From Dysidea avara (Eukaryota > Porifera > Demospongiae > Dictyoceratida > Dysideidae): a stretch of 64,000 bases of DNA. The notes under the pieces were generated by a model. That model had not been told where the DNA came from. It made no database searches and worked only from the letters and a program-made list of their open reading frames with translations. Of the stretch, positions 11,374 to 24,400 are shown piece after piece (positions within the stretch are counted from its first letter, which is position 1; each line of letters begins with the position of its first letter). The stretch covers positions 4,675,098 to 4,739,097 of the forward strand of contig NC_089276.1 in assembly GCF_963678975.1 (NCBI RefSeq), in the 5' to 3' direction. The position numbers and the translations under genes are program-made.

Positions 11374-14300
11374 ATGGCGGAAGTTGTGTCAAAGAAAAGT
11401 AGAAAGCGGCAACATAATTCGCAGTTAGACGACAGTAAGGACAATAATATAATATAGATGGGAAAAGTTGAAGTGTGTGCTAATTAGAAACTTGCACGTG
11501 TATCTATGTAGACGATGATCTACCTGCTAAACTACAGAAGGTGTCAGCAGGAAAGAAGGCCCCTTCAATGGAAGCAGAAGAAGCGAGTCCACCTTCAGGT
11601 TGCTTTCAACTTATTTCCGTATTTCTCTTTCATATAAACCTTTTAGACAACGGTATTAAAGGGAACACTAGGGGAGGAAAAAGATTTAAATTTCCTAAAC
11701 GTCCAGTGAATAAATGTGAGTACAAATATTATTAATATATGCACACATGAATTTAATCAAAAAATTGTGTGTATTAAATGTGGTATTTATTGTTGCCGTA
11801 TATTGCAAGTACATATACCAACTAGTGTGTTTTAGTTGTGTGTCTTATGTTGTACAGCTAAAATATGTATATAATTTGTTTAGTTACAACCATTTATATG
11901 GTGGGCCTAATCTGTTTTATAATCACAATGGTTTCTGTTTGGGACAATCTTGGCTGCTTTGTTGACTATCATGGTAATTACCACGTTATATATTATTTTA
12001 GGACTGCCATTATAGTAGAACACTTAGCCAGCATAAAACCTTGTCGAATTGTCCTTTAATTTAACAAACTTTTTTGCCACAATAATTATATATTATTATT
12101 CGTATGCATTAATTGTGTTATGTGATGAACCAGACAATTTGCTGAAGTTTTTTTTTTTGTCAATCAGACTTTGCCAAAGTGTTTTTGTGTTGCCAACTAT
12201 ATGTATCCTCACTTGTAGATAATAGTATATAGCACTGTTACCTTATGCATCATTTCCTATTCATAATTCCTGTGCTATAAATATGCAGTTATCAATGTAA
12301 TATGATGTGCTTCCTGTACTGTTCCTTGTAATCTGATGCTTCAAGGTATTATTATTATTTCCTGTGAGTATAATTGCTAGCAGGACCACCGAGAGAATTT
12401 AGGGGGCCCAGGGCAAATTAAGAAGTCGAGGCCCCCTACTAGTATGTAACTTGCAATTGGTAACATCTTGGTGTGCACGAAGCATGCCATATTAGGGGCA
12501 TGTCCCCCCAGGAATTTTTTGAAAATTAGACCCTCTGAGAGTGATTTGGGCAACAGTTTTATCACCTATATAGTAACAGCTTTATTAGGGGATTTAGAGC
12601 TTGAATTTAAGTAAGTCTCAGTTCTGTCAAATACCACCTAGGATATTTCTAAACACTATATCCTCTGAAATTGAGCGCGATACTGATTTCAACAGTTTGT
12701 TGGAGCAGCTTTGATAACTAAACATTTGTCATTGTTCAGTGACACTATAATATGGCTAACAGACCATTGTCTTCATCTCCTATTTTGCTACTGGATCCTC
12801 TCAATAGAAGGTTACGCTCAACTAAAAAACATTTTAACATCCAAAATGCACTTTAGTATTGTTTCTCTCCATTTGGCTGTTTCAGCGTCTTATTTGTTTT
12901 TGCATGGCTGCATCTACTCCTTTCTTTTCCTTTATCGCGGTTTCTAAAGATTTCCAAGCTCAATAACGGGAGACATGCACAGAATTCTGCTCATGACTTT
13001 TAACTTGGTCATAAATCTGCCGCCAATTATCCTTAATGTCACCATCCGTTGAAGCAAGCAATGACGACGCTTGTTTTCCATCAGTATCATGAAAGAGGCA
13101 ACATGAAAAGCAGAACAATTTGTTTGTTGAACAACTCCACACCAGCCAATCCACATATACTTTTCCCCCATTACTCAGAGTTTTGCTGAACACGTTTTCA
13201 GGAAAGCATCTTCCATGGGAATCATGTGAAAATCTTGTTGGAGTTTCAGTGAACCTCTAAACCAATGCTTTCTCTTTGTGTTTTGGAAAGATTTTTCCAT
13301 TTTGCAGGATCATTGCACACAATGGCGTTTGAAGTAGAAGGTAGTGTATCCTCTTTGTGAAGTGGCATAGGTGCTACTGGTACAGGTAAGAAAAATTCAT
13401 AGCAGCTACCTAAATGATAATGGGAAATTAGGAATACTGTCGATTTTAAAGGTATAAGAAGACAACGATCAACATGCACCAGCCTGCATTTATTGCAGTA
13501 TTTACTATTCTAATTGATATACAGAATGATATACCAAAAATATACAGTTATATAAAATTGTAGAGGAGCGCTAACCAAAATTTACTTTTTTTGGTGTTAT
13601 CATTGTTTGAACATTGATAAGGAACAACTTGCTCTGATTGACTGACATTGTTCAGTGGTTCACTATGTCATCTGCAATAGCCAATTCTGGACCTGTTTAC
13701 ATTTCTGATAGCTGCATTTCTGATTCTGATTGTTGTTCATCCAGCTGTCCTGAACTAGGTTCTGCAAGCATTTCATTGTTTGTAGTTCCTGCAGTTACTA
13801 TTGGTGGTGGTTCCGCATTAACGGGTGCAAGATCCACCCGCAGTCTTTTAAGGTCTGCCTTCCCTTAACCTCAATTTCTATTCGCTGCTGTTTCATTCTT
13901 CGCTTGGAAGCCCTAGACTGGTACTGTCACTTCATAGTCTACTAGTTGCCCTGTTACCAGAGTTTGTGGCATAGCACCAATTAACACGTTACCTCGTACG
14001 TTGTTGCACGTGAATAGTGACGAGATTAAAAGTTACAGTGCTCAACATAAGTGCCTTATAAGATGTATTTAATACGAGCAATGGACTAGTGGTTTGCTGC
14101 CTGTGGGGGATGCTCATTTCTATGGATCTTGCTGGCTAATGCTGCATGGGTAATTGACTTCTAAGGTTTCCTGTGTCTTTGAGTCTACCGGAAAGAATTA
14201 GACTGTTGTACGTTTTTATTGTATGTGTGGATATAGCTACGTATGTCGGCGGCCCTGATTGCTAGTATAATAGTGTGTACGTGTGTATACTGTTTGCCAG

Positions 14301-14932
14301 TGCTTGGGACTGTCAAATTTTACCCTCTGAAGCTTCTTGTAATCAAACTTCTGAGGCTTTGTTGATTGTGTCCTGTCAGTTATTAATGACCAGTTGATCA
14401 GTGTACATCTGCTGCACATCACCCTTTGTTATAATACAGCTACATAAGACTACATTTATCTTGGTAGCCTCAAGGAAGCACATGACTTTACAGCTGGTAA
14501 GACCTACCAGTGTCCATGGCTACTTAAGCCCTGGAAGGGTAAAACAACTTTCAGCTTCAAACCGTCCTAGTGTGTGTGTGTGTGAATGTATGCATATGTG
14601 TGTGGGTATTTGATATGGGCGGAGTGTGTATGCATAAGACATGTATTTATGTATTTTCCAGTATCTGTGTGTTGTGTGTGTGCATACACATGTATGTGTC
14701 TCCTACAGGTAACATGCCTTATGTTGATCTTCCCTTGTAGCATGGTTGTCCCACATAGCAGCTAACATAGCAACCAAGCTGGTGTCTAGTGCTATAGCAA
14801 AGAACATTGACCCTCGACGAAATCCCGAAGAGGACACTGAAGATAGCTTTGTATTGTCACGTCAAGATCTAGCAAAATCCTGGTTTTTTCTTGCCAGAGA
14901 GGTATGTACTGATGTGCTGGTTGCGTGCTTGC

Positions 14933-14972
<40 letters not shown>

Positions 14973-16115
14973 ATGCGTGCGTATTTGTGTGTAATGCATG
15001 GTGTAACATGGAATTTTGTGTGATTACACATATTGTATACTGCACTCTCTATGGTTGCAAAACAACACAACCCAGAGGTAGTGGAGCAGGTCAAAGAGGT
15101 GTGAGGGAGGGGAGGCAACTTTAGCAGTGAAATTTACACAGTGAAGTTTGAAGCATGCAACTGATATATGATTGGGGTTCTAGGAGCTTGATCATGAAAT
15201 GTGAAGCTCTGAGAGGGAATGTTGCTACAGTACATACAGTATAAATGAACCCCTTTTCCCATTCCCCAATTGCAACGTTATCCCGTAAGCAAAAGCTATT
15301 TAACTATACATTGTCAAGAGCTATAGTATGTTCACGTTGAGCTGAATCCTGAAAAACAGCTAAAAATTAACAGTGGATTTTTTCTCAAAAGATTTAACAT
15401 TTCAGCCAACCAGATGATTATTGGTAACAGCAAAGGTGTCAACAACAGACATGTACGGTTTGGCTCCATTACAAGTTTGGGAAAGGGCTGTAATGGACAC
15501 TGTACTTATATGGCTTCCACATAGGAAATATATTGTGAAAATTTTGATTAACCGTAAATATTATGTCAAACATTTGAACAAAAAGATTTTGAAATATTTT
15601 TAGCGGGTCAAGCAGTACTACAAATGAGCCAAATTTCAAGATCGTGTATAATTGCATCCATGAGTTATTAAATGTTTTTGAGGATTCAGCTCAACGTGAA
15701 CATACTATAGAGTGGTCTCCCTGATCCCCTGCTGCCACCACCATATGGCACAACCTTGTACATATACATGCATGCAAATCAATAGCTATACACATCAGCA
15801 GCTATCATATTAGATGTGGGTGGTTTAACATTAATACACCAACATTTTGCAAGCTGCACACATATATGCATTCATTCTGTTGCTAAACTAATCACAAGAT
15901 GCACACAGATGCAATAACACCAAGAGCTATGTAAATGCATGCATGCAACTGGGCCCGATATATACTACCAGTACACTGAATGCATGCAAAATACAAAATA
16001 ACAGCACTAGCATGTGTGGTGGTGGTGCATAACAAATTTTCGTAAGGGGTAGGCTCTGCTGTCATATGGAGTCTAGGTCTTCCTATGAGTAGATGCAGGG
16101 TATATAGTGCAAACC

Positions 16116-16168
<53 letters not shown>

Positions 16169-19100
16169 CAGTTCCATTGCTAGTATTACAGTGTTACTAT
16201 ACATCTTTTATCACCTGTAGTATCCACTATCATGTCCACTTAATGATATACTGACTGACCTGTCACCACTGGCCAAAGTGTCTACCGCAGAAATCATGAA
16301 ACAAGAGACAAAATTAAAGGTGTGTTAAATAGTGCTAGTTGTCACAAGAGTTAGTAAGTGTTGTTTCACTGTACACGTGTTGACTGCAGTCCTGGTTACC
16401 GTATAGAGGGAAACTTTGGTGGGAGAAAACTTTGGCGAATTTGGCGATTTGCTACAAATTCGCCAAAGTTTAACCCGCCAATTACTCGTAGCACTTGAGA
16501 TTAGCATTTTCATAGCTATAGATTGAGCTTGAATTCGCCAAAGTTTATTTCGCCAAATGCGATTTAGCTTGCTATTCGCCAAAGTGTACCCCCGCCAAAG
16601 TTTCCCTCTATACGGTATATATCTCTGCTTTATGAGAAATGCAGCATAATATTTGCGTTTCTCTGTATATTCAGTACAAGGATCAGTTACCCAAACAGCC
16701 TGCTACAGCTTATGTTCAGTTTGTCAACAGCAAGAGATCAAAGATGATGGAGAAGCATCCTGAAATGGGACAAGTTGATGTGACTAAAATGTTGGCACAG
16801 AAATGGAGAGAAATTGGACCAGACAGAAAGGTGCGTTGATATAATTATGTATTTGTTTTAGTCTATGTAGTGATGTATAATTATGTGCGAATGTTATCAT
16901 ATAGGAGAAATATATTCAGAGATATGAGACCATGAAAAAGCAATACAAAGAGGAGATTGAGGAATTCTATTCAGAACATCCTGATGCTAGACCATCACCT
17001 AAGCCGAAGGTAAACACCCACAAGGGGGCGACCACACCAAAGAAAAAGAGTACAGAGAAGACCACAGAAGTTGGTGAAGATGATAGTGATAGCACAGAAC
17101 AAAGGATTAATGAGGTGTGTAAACCTTCCTTGCATTTGCTTGACAGCAACATTACGTTGTATTAAAGTAGACTTGAAACTGCTAAACGTTTTTGAGTACA
17201 GTACATGTTTAGTAATGTTGTATTTAGTATGTCCTCATTGTGGTTCAACTATTGGTTTTCTTTTTCATTTTGTAGCTCAAGAAATTAGCCCCTAAGCCAC
17301 CTGTGACTGCTTACTTTCTTTTTGTGAATGCTAAAAGACGTCGTTACAAGGATAAGCATCCAAATATGAAGGCATCTGAGATAACCAAGAATTTAGCAGA
17401 CAAATGGAATGCTATGAGCTCAGAGAAACAAGTAATGTAGCGTGTGTGTGTGTGTGTGTAGTAGTAGTAGTAGTAGTAGTAGTGTTATTTTAGTTAACTA
17501 AAACTATAACTAAAAGTGGTTTTAGTTGGAGCTTTTACTTTTAGTTATCTAAAACTAAAACTGAAGGATTTTTGATTTTTAAAAAGACTAAAACTAAAAG
17601 TGCCTCAATTTTTACATAGAAGCTTATACTAAAACTAAAATTATTACTTACAGGTTTTTGCAAATGAATTCATCACCTTTGCAATTGACTTCGTCCTGTT
17701 TGCAGTAGAGTTCGTCGCCTTTGCAGTTGAATTTGTCAGCATTTGATTTAGTCGTTTTTGCATTAAAATTTGTCGCGTTTGCACAAGAATTTGTCATAAC
17801 TACAGTGACTGCAAGAAACCAGCCGCTCATCACAAGGTGAATTATTTTTGCCATGGAGAATACCACTCGAGACACTAGAGAGTAATTGATGCTGGTTATA
17901 CGCAGCAAAGCCATTAGCTGTCTGTCAAGTTAATTAGCTGAGTGACCACATCCATTGCCAATAGCGAAGTACAATTGCGAATGTTACTGAAGAAGTTGTA
18001 GCAGAAGAATTATCACCTTTACAACAGTTGTACTTTGACAAGATCATGAAGCAGCTGCGTGTTTACTGCAGCTGCCAATCTTGTTACGGATGAATTCTTG
18101 TGCAAACGTGATGAATTCTAATGCAAAAGGGACGAAATCAATTGCAAAATCGACAAATTCAATTACAAACACGATGAATTCTACTGCAAAGGCGACGAAT
18201 TCTACTGTAAATGGGACGAAGTCAATTGCAAAGGTGATGAATTCAATTGCAAAACCTGTAATATTTACAAGCAACTGAAACTAAGAAGTACTTACTACCT
18301 ACAATTATAAAACTTAAAAACTAAAACTAAAAGTTCTGATATTGTAGCAACACTTGAACACATGTAGCTCATTCACTATACACATACATACCATCTTCTG
18401 ATGAATATAAAAGTAAGTATTTAAATATTTAATAATCATCACAGATTCACAATGGTTTAATGGTAAAAAGTAATGTTTTCAAGCAGGTTGTAGCTATCTA
18501 AAACTATTAAATAATAAGAGCTCTTTAAATTATATAATGAAATTACGTGCACTATATTATACTTGTTCGTATGTAATTATTGTATAAACCAAACACGGTG
18601 ATTTGAAAGTGTGCAACTGTGCATCAAATTATCGAAGGGTAGCATGCACTGACTGGTATTGCTTTGGAAATTGTTTTCAGCTATGTTAAATGCATTACAC
18701 AGCATTACAAGATCAATACAAGAAGCGTCTCCACAATCAATCCAGAAATACAGGCAATTCCCATTAAAGATGTAGGAAGCCATCACACTCACTAGTGCAA
18801 ATTGAGCTGCCTGCTGAAAGAAATGGGACGCAAAAAAGGGCAAAGATAAAGTCCATGATGTGTGCATTGTACGTACTACAGTATGCCAAAAGGTACCAGT
18901 AAGGCTGAAGCAATATCTAACAGTGAAAAATTAAGCGCCGGTAGCCTTTCCCGTTACTGAGCTATGTGCTTGTCTGAATGCATCGGTCAGTCAGATCAGC
19001 CAGCCAGCCAGCCAGTCAGTCAGTCAGTCAGTCAGCCAGTCAGTCAGTCATGATCAATCCATCAGCAGAAAATTTCCACTTAAACTTTGTGACAATTTAA

Positions 19101-20898
19101 TGGATGCATTTTGGGTCACACTGCATAACACTTTTGGGTTTGATTATACCTACAATACTGCCACAGCTATTGTGGGGCTGGTTTTAGGGATTTTTGACAA
19201 AATTCTCATGATCCATGTTATATAGTACTGTTTGATAACTGACATCTAATGCTATAACTAAAATATATTAATGATGGTAACCATATAACTAAAACCTTTT
19301 CTACTTACAGCTATACCTAAAACTAAAAGTTAAATGCGATACTAAAACAACACTAGTGTGTAGTGTGTGTGTGGTGTGTGCACAGTGTGTGTATGTAGTG
19401 TGCTTGCATGCATGCAGTGTGCATGTGCTCACATGTGTGTCATATAGTTACACCAGAAACTCTGTTAGGAAGCTACAGTTAGTCTACAAGAAACCAGCAA
19501 ACTAGTTATCATTGTATTCATTGTTGTTGTAGGCCAAATACAAGAAGGTTTATGAGGATAACTACAAGGAATATAAAGTGAAGTTGGAGGAGTTCCAAGA
19601 GAGATATCCTGATGCTAAGGAGTTACTTAAAAGGTGGGTCTATTTACTGTACAGTAGGGAACTTTGGCAGCATAAAGCTTTGGTGAATCTGCAAATAATC
19701 CGATTGACAATAAAACTTTGGCAAATCATTGTGTTTTGTAATGTGCCACTAGACAGCGGAATTAGCTAGTGACAGCTGGAAGTGGAAAAGGCTTGGACAA
19801 GTTGAAGGACAATTTGCCAAATTCACTGATGTTTTATGCTGCCAAAGTTTGATACTATAAGTTTGCATCATGTAGCTACAAGACTCCACTAGTTTGTTTG
19901 TTTTGGCTCATGGATTACCTCACTCAGATACTTGATAAAGATTTTGGTGTTTGAATATAAAATTGGTACTCATACTCTTAAGATCACATGATCCAATGTT
20001 TTGTAATGAATTTATCATTGCAAAAGTGGGTGTGATGTTCCTCACACACCAGTTCTGTTGGGATCCGTGTGTATCCTTTTTATAACAAAATATTTGGCAC
20101 TAAGGCTGAACTGTTGCAACATACTGTAGTAATAATATCTGTTTGTTTACTTTTTACAGGGGTGCAAAAGCAAAGAGGTACGTACCTACGAATCAAAATG
20201 TGTACTCAAGTTTGTAGTCATTTCTTGTTGGACATGTCAAACTAGCTCTAATCTAGGCACTTGTAAAATGGGGTAAACCAGCCAACTTTTAAATTTTCCA
20301 CGTGAAATACAGCCACCAACCTATTTTAGAACTTGGCCTGTAGGTGACTGGATTAGAGCATGCTTCATCTTCCTGTTAAACTCTCTTGTTCTCTTCACAA
20401 TACAGAAAACCGAAGGCAGCTACTGTGACATCATCTACCACCGCAACTGTAGCTGTTGCAACATCATCTGCCACGAGCACAAAATCAGGTTTAACTAGTC
20501 CAACAAGCAAACCAAAATCCAGTTTAACCAGTCCAACAAAGTCAAGTGTAACCAGTCCAACAAAGTCAGGTATAACCAGTCCAACAAACACCACCACAAA
20601 TTCTCTCCAAAATCACAAGGCAAAACAACAACAAACACAAGATGAAGAAGAAGACAGTGACAATGAAGACAGTGACAGTGGTAGCAGTAGTGATGAAAGC
20701 AGTTCTGAAGAGGAGGAAGAAGAGGCTCCAACTACCATACCTCCAGCAGCAATAATAACCAGTAAAGCAATTTCTTCTAAAGGTCCAGTGGCAAGAAAAG
20801 AAATAAGGATCACTAAACAAGAAAGTAGCGACAGTGATGGTAGCAGTAGTAGTAGCAGTGGTGAGGAAGACAGTTCTTCAGATTCTGATGGTGAATGA
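11374..20898 (+). CDS. UBF-like protein with two HMG boxes and acidic Ser-rich tail
   Basis: Exons: 11374-11434, 11512-11598, 11647-11715, 14741-14901, 16221-16319, 16675-16830, 16905-17114, 17276-17431, 19533-19633, 20160-20177 (18-nt microexon), 20406-20898. The total is 1611 nt, 536 residues. Box 1 (~160-235) starts LPKQPATAYVQFVNSKRSKM and continues KYIQRYETMKKQYKEEIEEF. Box 2 (~284-366) starts LAPKPPVTAYFLFVNAKRRR and ends near KLEEFQERYPDAKELLKR. The box-1 layout (P-x-T/A-x-Y-x-x-F, HPEM, DVTKML, KYIQ) recalls UBF box 1. The tail has four TSPT(K/S/N) repeats, then long acidic and Ser runs ending SSSDSDGE, like the UBF tail. UBF-type proteins bind rDNA and support Pol I transcription. 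Vertebrate UBF has about six boxes, and the N-terminal part here (WLSHIAANIATKLVSSAIAK) was not recognised, so a different nucleolar HMG protein is possible. Confidence 0.75.
11716..14740 (+). other. Large intron of the HMG-box gene
   Basis: Apart from the hAT remnant, it holds a short inverted block around 12395-12440 (GGGGGCCC followed ~35 bases on by GGCCCCC), a poly-T run near 12150 and short GT runs near 14570 and 14660. No additional exon was found; the flanking exons join in phase 1. Confidence 0.6.
12700..13920 (-). pseudogene. Decayed hAT-type transposase with TTF-like zinc finger (N-terminal part)
   Basis: This lies in the 3-kb intron 3 of the HMG-box gene, opposite strand. Pieces in separate frames read in order: ASKRRMKQQRIEIEVKGRQ (~13900), NAIVCNDPAKWKNLSKTQRE (~13310), VYVDWLVWSCSTNKLFCFSC (~13140), and WKSLETAIKEKKG followed by AETAKWRETILKCILDVKMF (~12960-12820). 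The pattern W-L-x-(F/Y)-S...LFCF-x-C-x-LF followed by a W-R-x-x-L-x-x-(I/L)-L-D block is that of ZMYM/TTF-finger hAT transposases (DUF4371 type). Several stops and frame changes show it is dead. No catalytic C-terminal half was seen. Confidence 0.6.
16114..16164. repeat. Poly-C run joined to (AC)n
   Basis: About 19 C residues followed by about 16 AC units, in an intron of the HMG-box gene. Other (AC/GT)n tracts of 20 bases or more: 4281-4306, 14937-14970, 24833-24852, 25316-25342, 28743-28781, 43832-43880. Confidence 0.9.
16399..16615. mobile_element. 217-bp TA-flanked MITE with GCCAAAGTTT-rich interior
   Basis: Ends CCGTATAGAGGGAAACTTTG and CAAAGTTTCCCTCTATACGG are exact reverse complements. 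TA flanks both sides (16397-16398, 16616-16617). The interior repeats TTTGGCGAA / TTCGCCAAA several times. Tc1/mariner-type target choice. Confidence 0.85.
17441..17483. repeat. (GT)n(AGT)n compound microsatellite
   Basis: Ten-odd GT units followed by eight AGT units, immediately after the exon-8 donor of the HMG-box gene. Confidence 0.9.
17650..18259. mobile_element. Foldback element whose arms are 21-bp tandem repeats
   Basis: The left arm (17650-17800) and right arm (18083-18259) are imperfect reverse complements. Each arm consists of ~21-bp units such as GATGAATTCAATTGCAAAGG-like sequence, about eight units in the right arm. The core between them is non-coding. (A)ACTAAAACTAAAAG-type flanks occur at 17490-17645, 18300-18335 and 19310-19350. 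Intron 8 of the HMG-box gene. Confidence 0.75.
18998..19050. repeat. (CAGT/CAGC)n tetranucleotide array
   Basis: Tandem CAGT and CAGC units over ~50 bases within intron 8 of the HMG-box gene. Confidence 0.85.
19651..19857. mobile_element. ~207-bp MITE related to the GCCAAAG family
   Basis: The arms ACTTTGGCAGCATAAA and TTTATGCTGCCAAAGTTT are inverted. It starts 18 bases after the exon-9 donor of the HMG-box gene. Ends are less exact than in the 16399 copy. Confidence 0.6.
20490..20595 (+). repeat. Coding minisatellite, ~27-bp units
   Basis: Four imperfect units (GTTTAACCAGTCCAACAAAG-like) within the last HMG-box exon encode the successive TSPT(K/S/N) motifs. Confidence 0.75.
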
Positions 20899-21476
20899 AA
20901 TGACAGAAATGAATGTTTATTTTTCGTGTACTTGTATCATGTACATGTATGTTACTGTGAATAATCTGTTTAATAAAATTTGGTTTTGTAAAATACTTAT
21001 CCTAACGGAATACTTACATCTGTACACTGTACATATATTAAAATGCCAAACACTTGTACTTTTAACTGACTACTCTGAAATAGCGGGACAGTAACATTTA
21101 ACAAAGGGGGATATGCTAAAATTCTCCCAATTTCTGAGAAACTGCAGTTTAGCTCCTAAAGGGGTCCACAACAAAGCCAAATCTTGGGTATACGTAGGGA
21201 AGATAACTTGAGATCTGAACATATTTGAGAACAGTTATCAAAAATCATCTTCATTCTTGCCAGTACAAATTTTAGTTATCAGTACTGCCAATAAAACAAA
21301 ATTTGTACAATGAAACTTAATAGATTAAGTACCCTGAGATAGCACAGCACATAATATTAAAAAGTTGAATATTCTGATAAATATGTACATACCATTTACA
21401 TGTTGTCATAGAATTGAGTATGTTTTAAAAACCACATGTGTGAGGCTAAAATTGAATGTTAGAATACAATTTGCTG
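20899..21476. other. Convergent intergenic region
   Basis: This 578-base spacer lies between the stops of the HMG-box gene (+) and the transporter gene (-). It holds the plus-strand poly(A) signal. No reading frame or repeat of note was seen. Confidence 0.6.
20972..20977 (+). terminator. Poly(A) signal AATAAA of the HMG-box gene
   Basis: Canonical AATAAA 74 bases after the stop codon at 20898, the only good signal in this 3' flank. Confidence 0.7.
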
Positions 21477-24400
21477 CTATGATTTCACTTTGACATCAAT
21501 GACAGCTTGATAGTTCTCAACGGCTAGTAAGATTAATCCAATTAAAGTCAAACAGAATGCTGCCATATCTTTGGGTGTTCTCCACCACCTGCGAGAGTGT
21601 CCATGAAGATGTCGATAATGTTGATAGCGTATCTTGAGAAAAGCAATTGGCGGTAGAACGTACAAGATGAGACAACCACCGATGGAACCCACAAAGTCCC
21701 ACACTTTACTAACCTAAAAGAATATAGAGAAACTTTACAAAAACAATACACAATGCCATAACCCCTTTTAAAAAGCAGTCTGTAAAATTCCTGGATAAAC
21801 TGTTTGTTCCAATGGGATACAGTTATAGCACCGTGCTTCAATTCAAACACATGATGAAATATAGGCACATGCTATACAATACTACACTAATACAAACGGC
21901 AGATTAGCCTCACATCTGTTATGTTGCTAGCAGACACGAATGTAACAGCAAACAATATCCATGTCTCCATAAACCACATTGTTTTGCTCATCTGTAAGGG
22001 AGTAACCATGGTAACTATGAGATCACATGAGCTTAAAATTACACTTCTAAAGAGAAACAGGGAGTATGTAATTGTGGAATGTACCAAAATACACTTTGAT
22101 GTCTACAACAATATCGACTGTTCAATTAGAGTTGTTTTACCAACAACTGTTTGTGTGTTCTATTAGTAGTTGAATGGAGCCAAGATGATTACAACATTTT
22201 TACTCACAGAAATTCAAAAATAACGTACCAGTAGTACATTGGATGTCAATGGCTCCACTAGCTGGTCTTCTTCCTTGAACGCAAACCATCGTGATCTTGT
22301 ACAGTTCCTCAGGAACAACAGTATGATACCATTGACAGCATCACGACATGGGTTCATCAGGACAGGATAACTGAAGAGTAATGTGAAGAAGAGTGCTATC
22401 CTCGCAGCTACAATCAACCCATCATTAGATGGGTAACCCTTTATGACGTCAGAGTCTGTGCAGTTACGAAACTAGAAGAAATTCACTGATAACAAGCATG
22501 GATACCAGTAGCCAAATAAGGTCACACAATATGTAGACAAATATAACAACATATTCCAAAGATGGACATATACTATACCTGCAAGTAGCCAAATATGGAT
22601 ACAAGTAGGTAGACAATGAAAGCAAATGTCATGGATACCACAATGATGGCTTGCATCTTCCTGAATGAGACGTGTCGCAGTTCTCTCTCGATGGCAAACA
22701 AGTTGAAATGACACAAAAAGGTCAAGCTACAGTATGACACACACGTCAGACCAGACACCATATCGGTCGGCCAGTTTTTGATTAGTCCTCTATCAGTGGC
22801 TTCTCCATTACGTAAAGATGACACTGATCTTATCACAATCACCAAAGTCAACAAAACGATGGCTATAATACTGTAAGAAAAAGAAGTGAATTAAATATAG
22901 GACTACGCAGGAAGTAGTGACAGTTGGCTATTTTAGACTAACTTTAAAACTACAAAGAAACAGTGAGACCAGCTAATTTTTTGCTGCATAAAGAAATTTC
23001 TTTTTCAGAAAACTCTATGGAAATTATATCGATGAAGGTATTTTTCAACTTAAATTGGCAAAAGAAGCTTCACTGTGATTGGCTAATCACTGGGGTCATA
23101 AAATTATTTGCTATTACATTAAGATGAAAAACATTACAGTAGTATTGTGGTCTGTAAAAAAATCAAGAATTACAAAACCTATACGAGCATACAAATTTTC
23201 TACCTGTACTATTTGTACACTGCTCACCTTAATGTATTAGTGTACTTCAGTGGAGTGAACTGTCTCAGTAATAGTAGAGGGAACAATGGTAGAAATGATA
23301 TACACAGTAGGACAGCATAGTTGCCTAGCAACGCTATCCACTGAGCCACACAGTCACTATCATGTCCACAAGATTTGTTCACGATGAAGTCAAGAATACC
23401 TTCAAGCTGTGATAAAACATGTATCTTATGCACAGAGACAAAACAATGATTAATGCTTAACATATGCAAGTGTACTTTGAACTAGAAAACCTTAGCACTT
23501 GTGTAATTGCCTCTATCAGGTCACAAAGTGTTTCTCTATAACAGACTAAATATATACTTTCAGTTTTTCTAAAACATAAAATCTTCAAGAGCTGTGTTGA
23601 CTTTTAAATAGCAAACAGTACACACTTTTAGCAAGAGTTAATAATAGAAGAGAGAGCTCTTCTATTATTAACTCTTGCTTTTAGTGTAACCATGTTACCA
23701 AATACTATGTGAGTAACACATATAGGGCTTTGTGATTGTCTTTGATGCAGTAGGCTTCCATTTCACCTTTGGTGAGAGAAACCAGCTGGCAGAGTTGTGG
23801 TGTTATGCACCAAAATTAATTTTAAAATATTTTTGTCCAATTTCTATCCAGTGCATATATAGGCATTTTTGATGGCTACAACTTAGTTACCTCAAAACAA
23901 CAATTTTGATATGCACAAGAATCTAAAATAACTACCAAGTTGCCCATGCAACACTATGTATGTATTGAGTATGTTTGTATCCATGTACCAGATTCCCTTG
24001 ATAAAAGCCCAGGCTTTTATTTCCTTCCAAGCATTTTTGACCAGGCCAGTGAGACTGGGCTTTTATTTTGGATTGGTCTGACCGATGCCTGGAGTTTAAT
24101 TGAACTCTGGTGGTGATATAATGGGATTACTGTAATGGTAAGCATAGAAAACAGTGATACAGCGTGTTGACAAGGCTTAGAAAAGTGTAATCAAGGCTTA
24201 GAAAATAGTTGTATCATACGTATCTGCATGCATCCTGACTCTCCTGGACTAACTCACAGTACCTTCATCCTCAGAAGGGTCTAAACAAAGTATGAAGAAG
24301 CAGCAGCAACAAGGGAACCAATTAAAACCAGACGCGGCCTCTATTCGATACCAGGCGTCTATTTTCCAAAGGCATGGGGAGCCTCCCCCACTTATAACTG

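Noticed and set aside
18083..18259. CRISPR-like repeat array
   Set aside because: 21-bp units are contiguous, without unique spacers, and the organism is an animal.
18044..18278. Heptad-repeat proteins on both strands
   Set aside because: They result from the 21-bp units of the foldback element; no start context, splice sites or homology.
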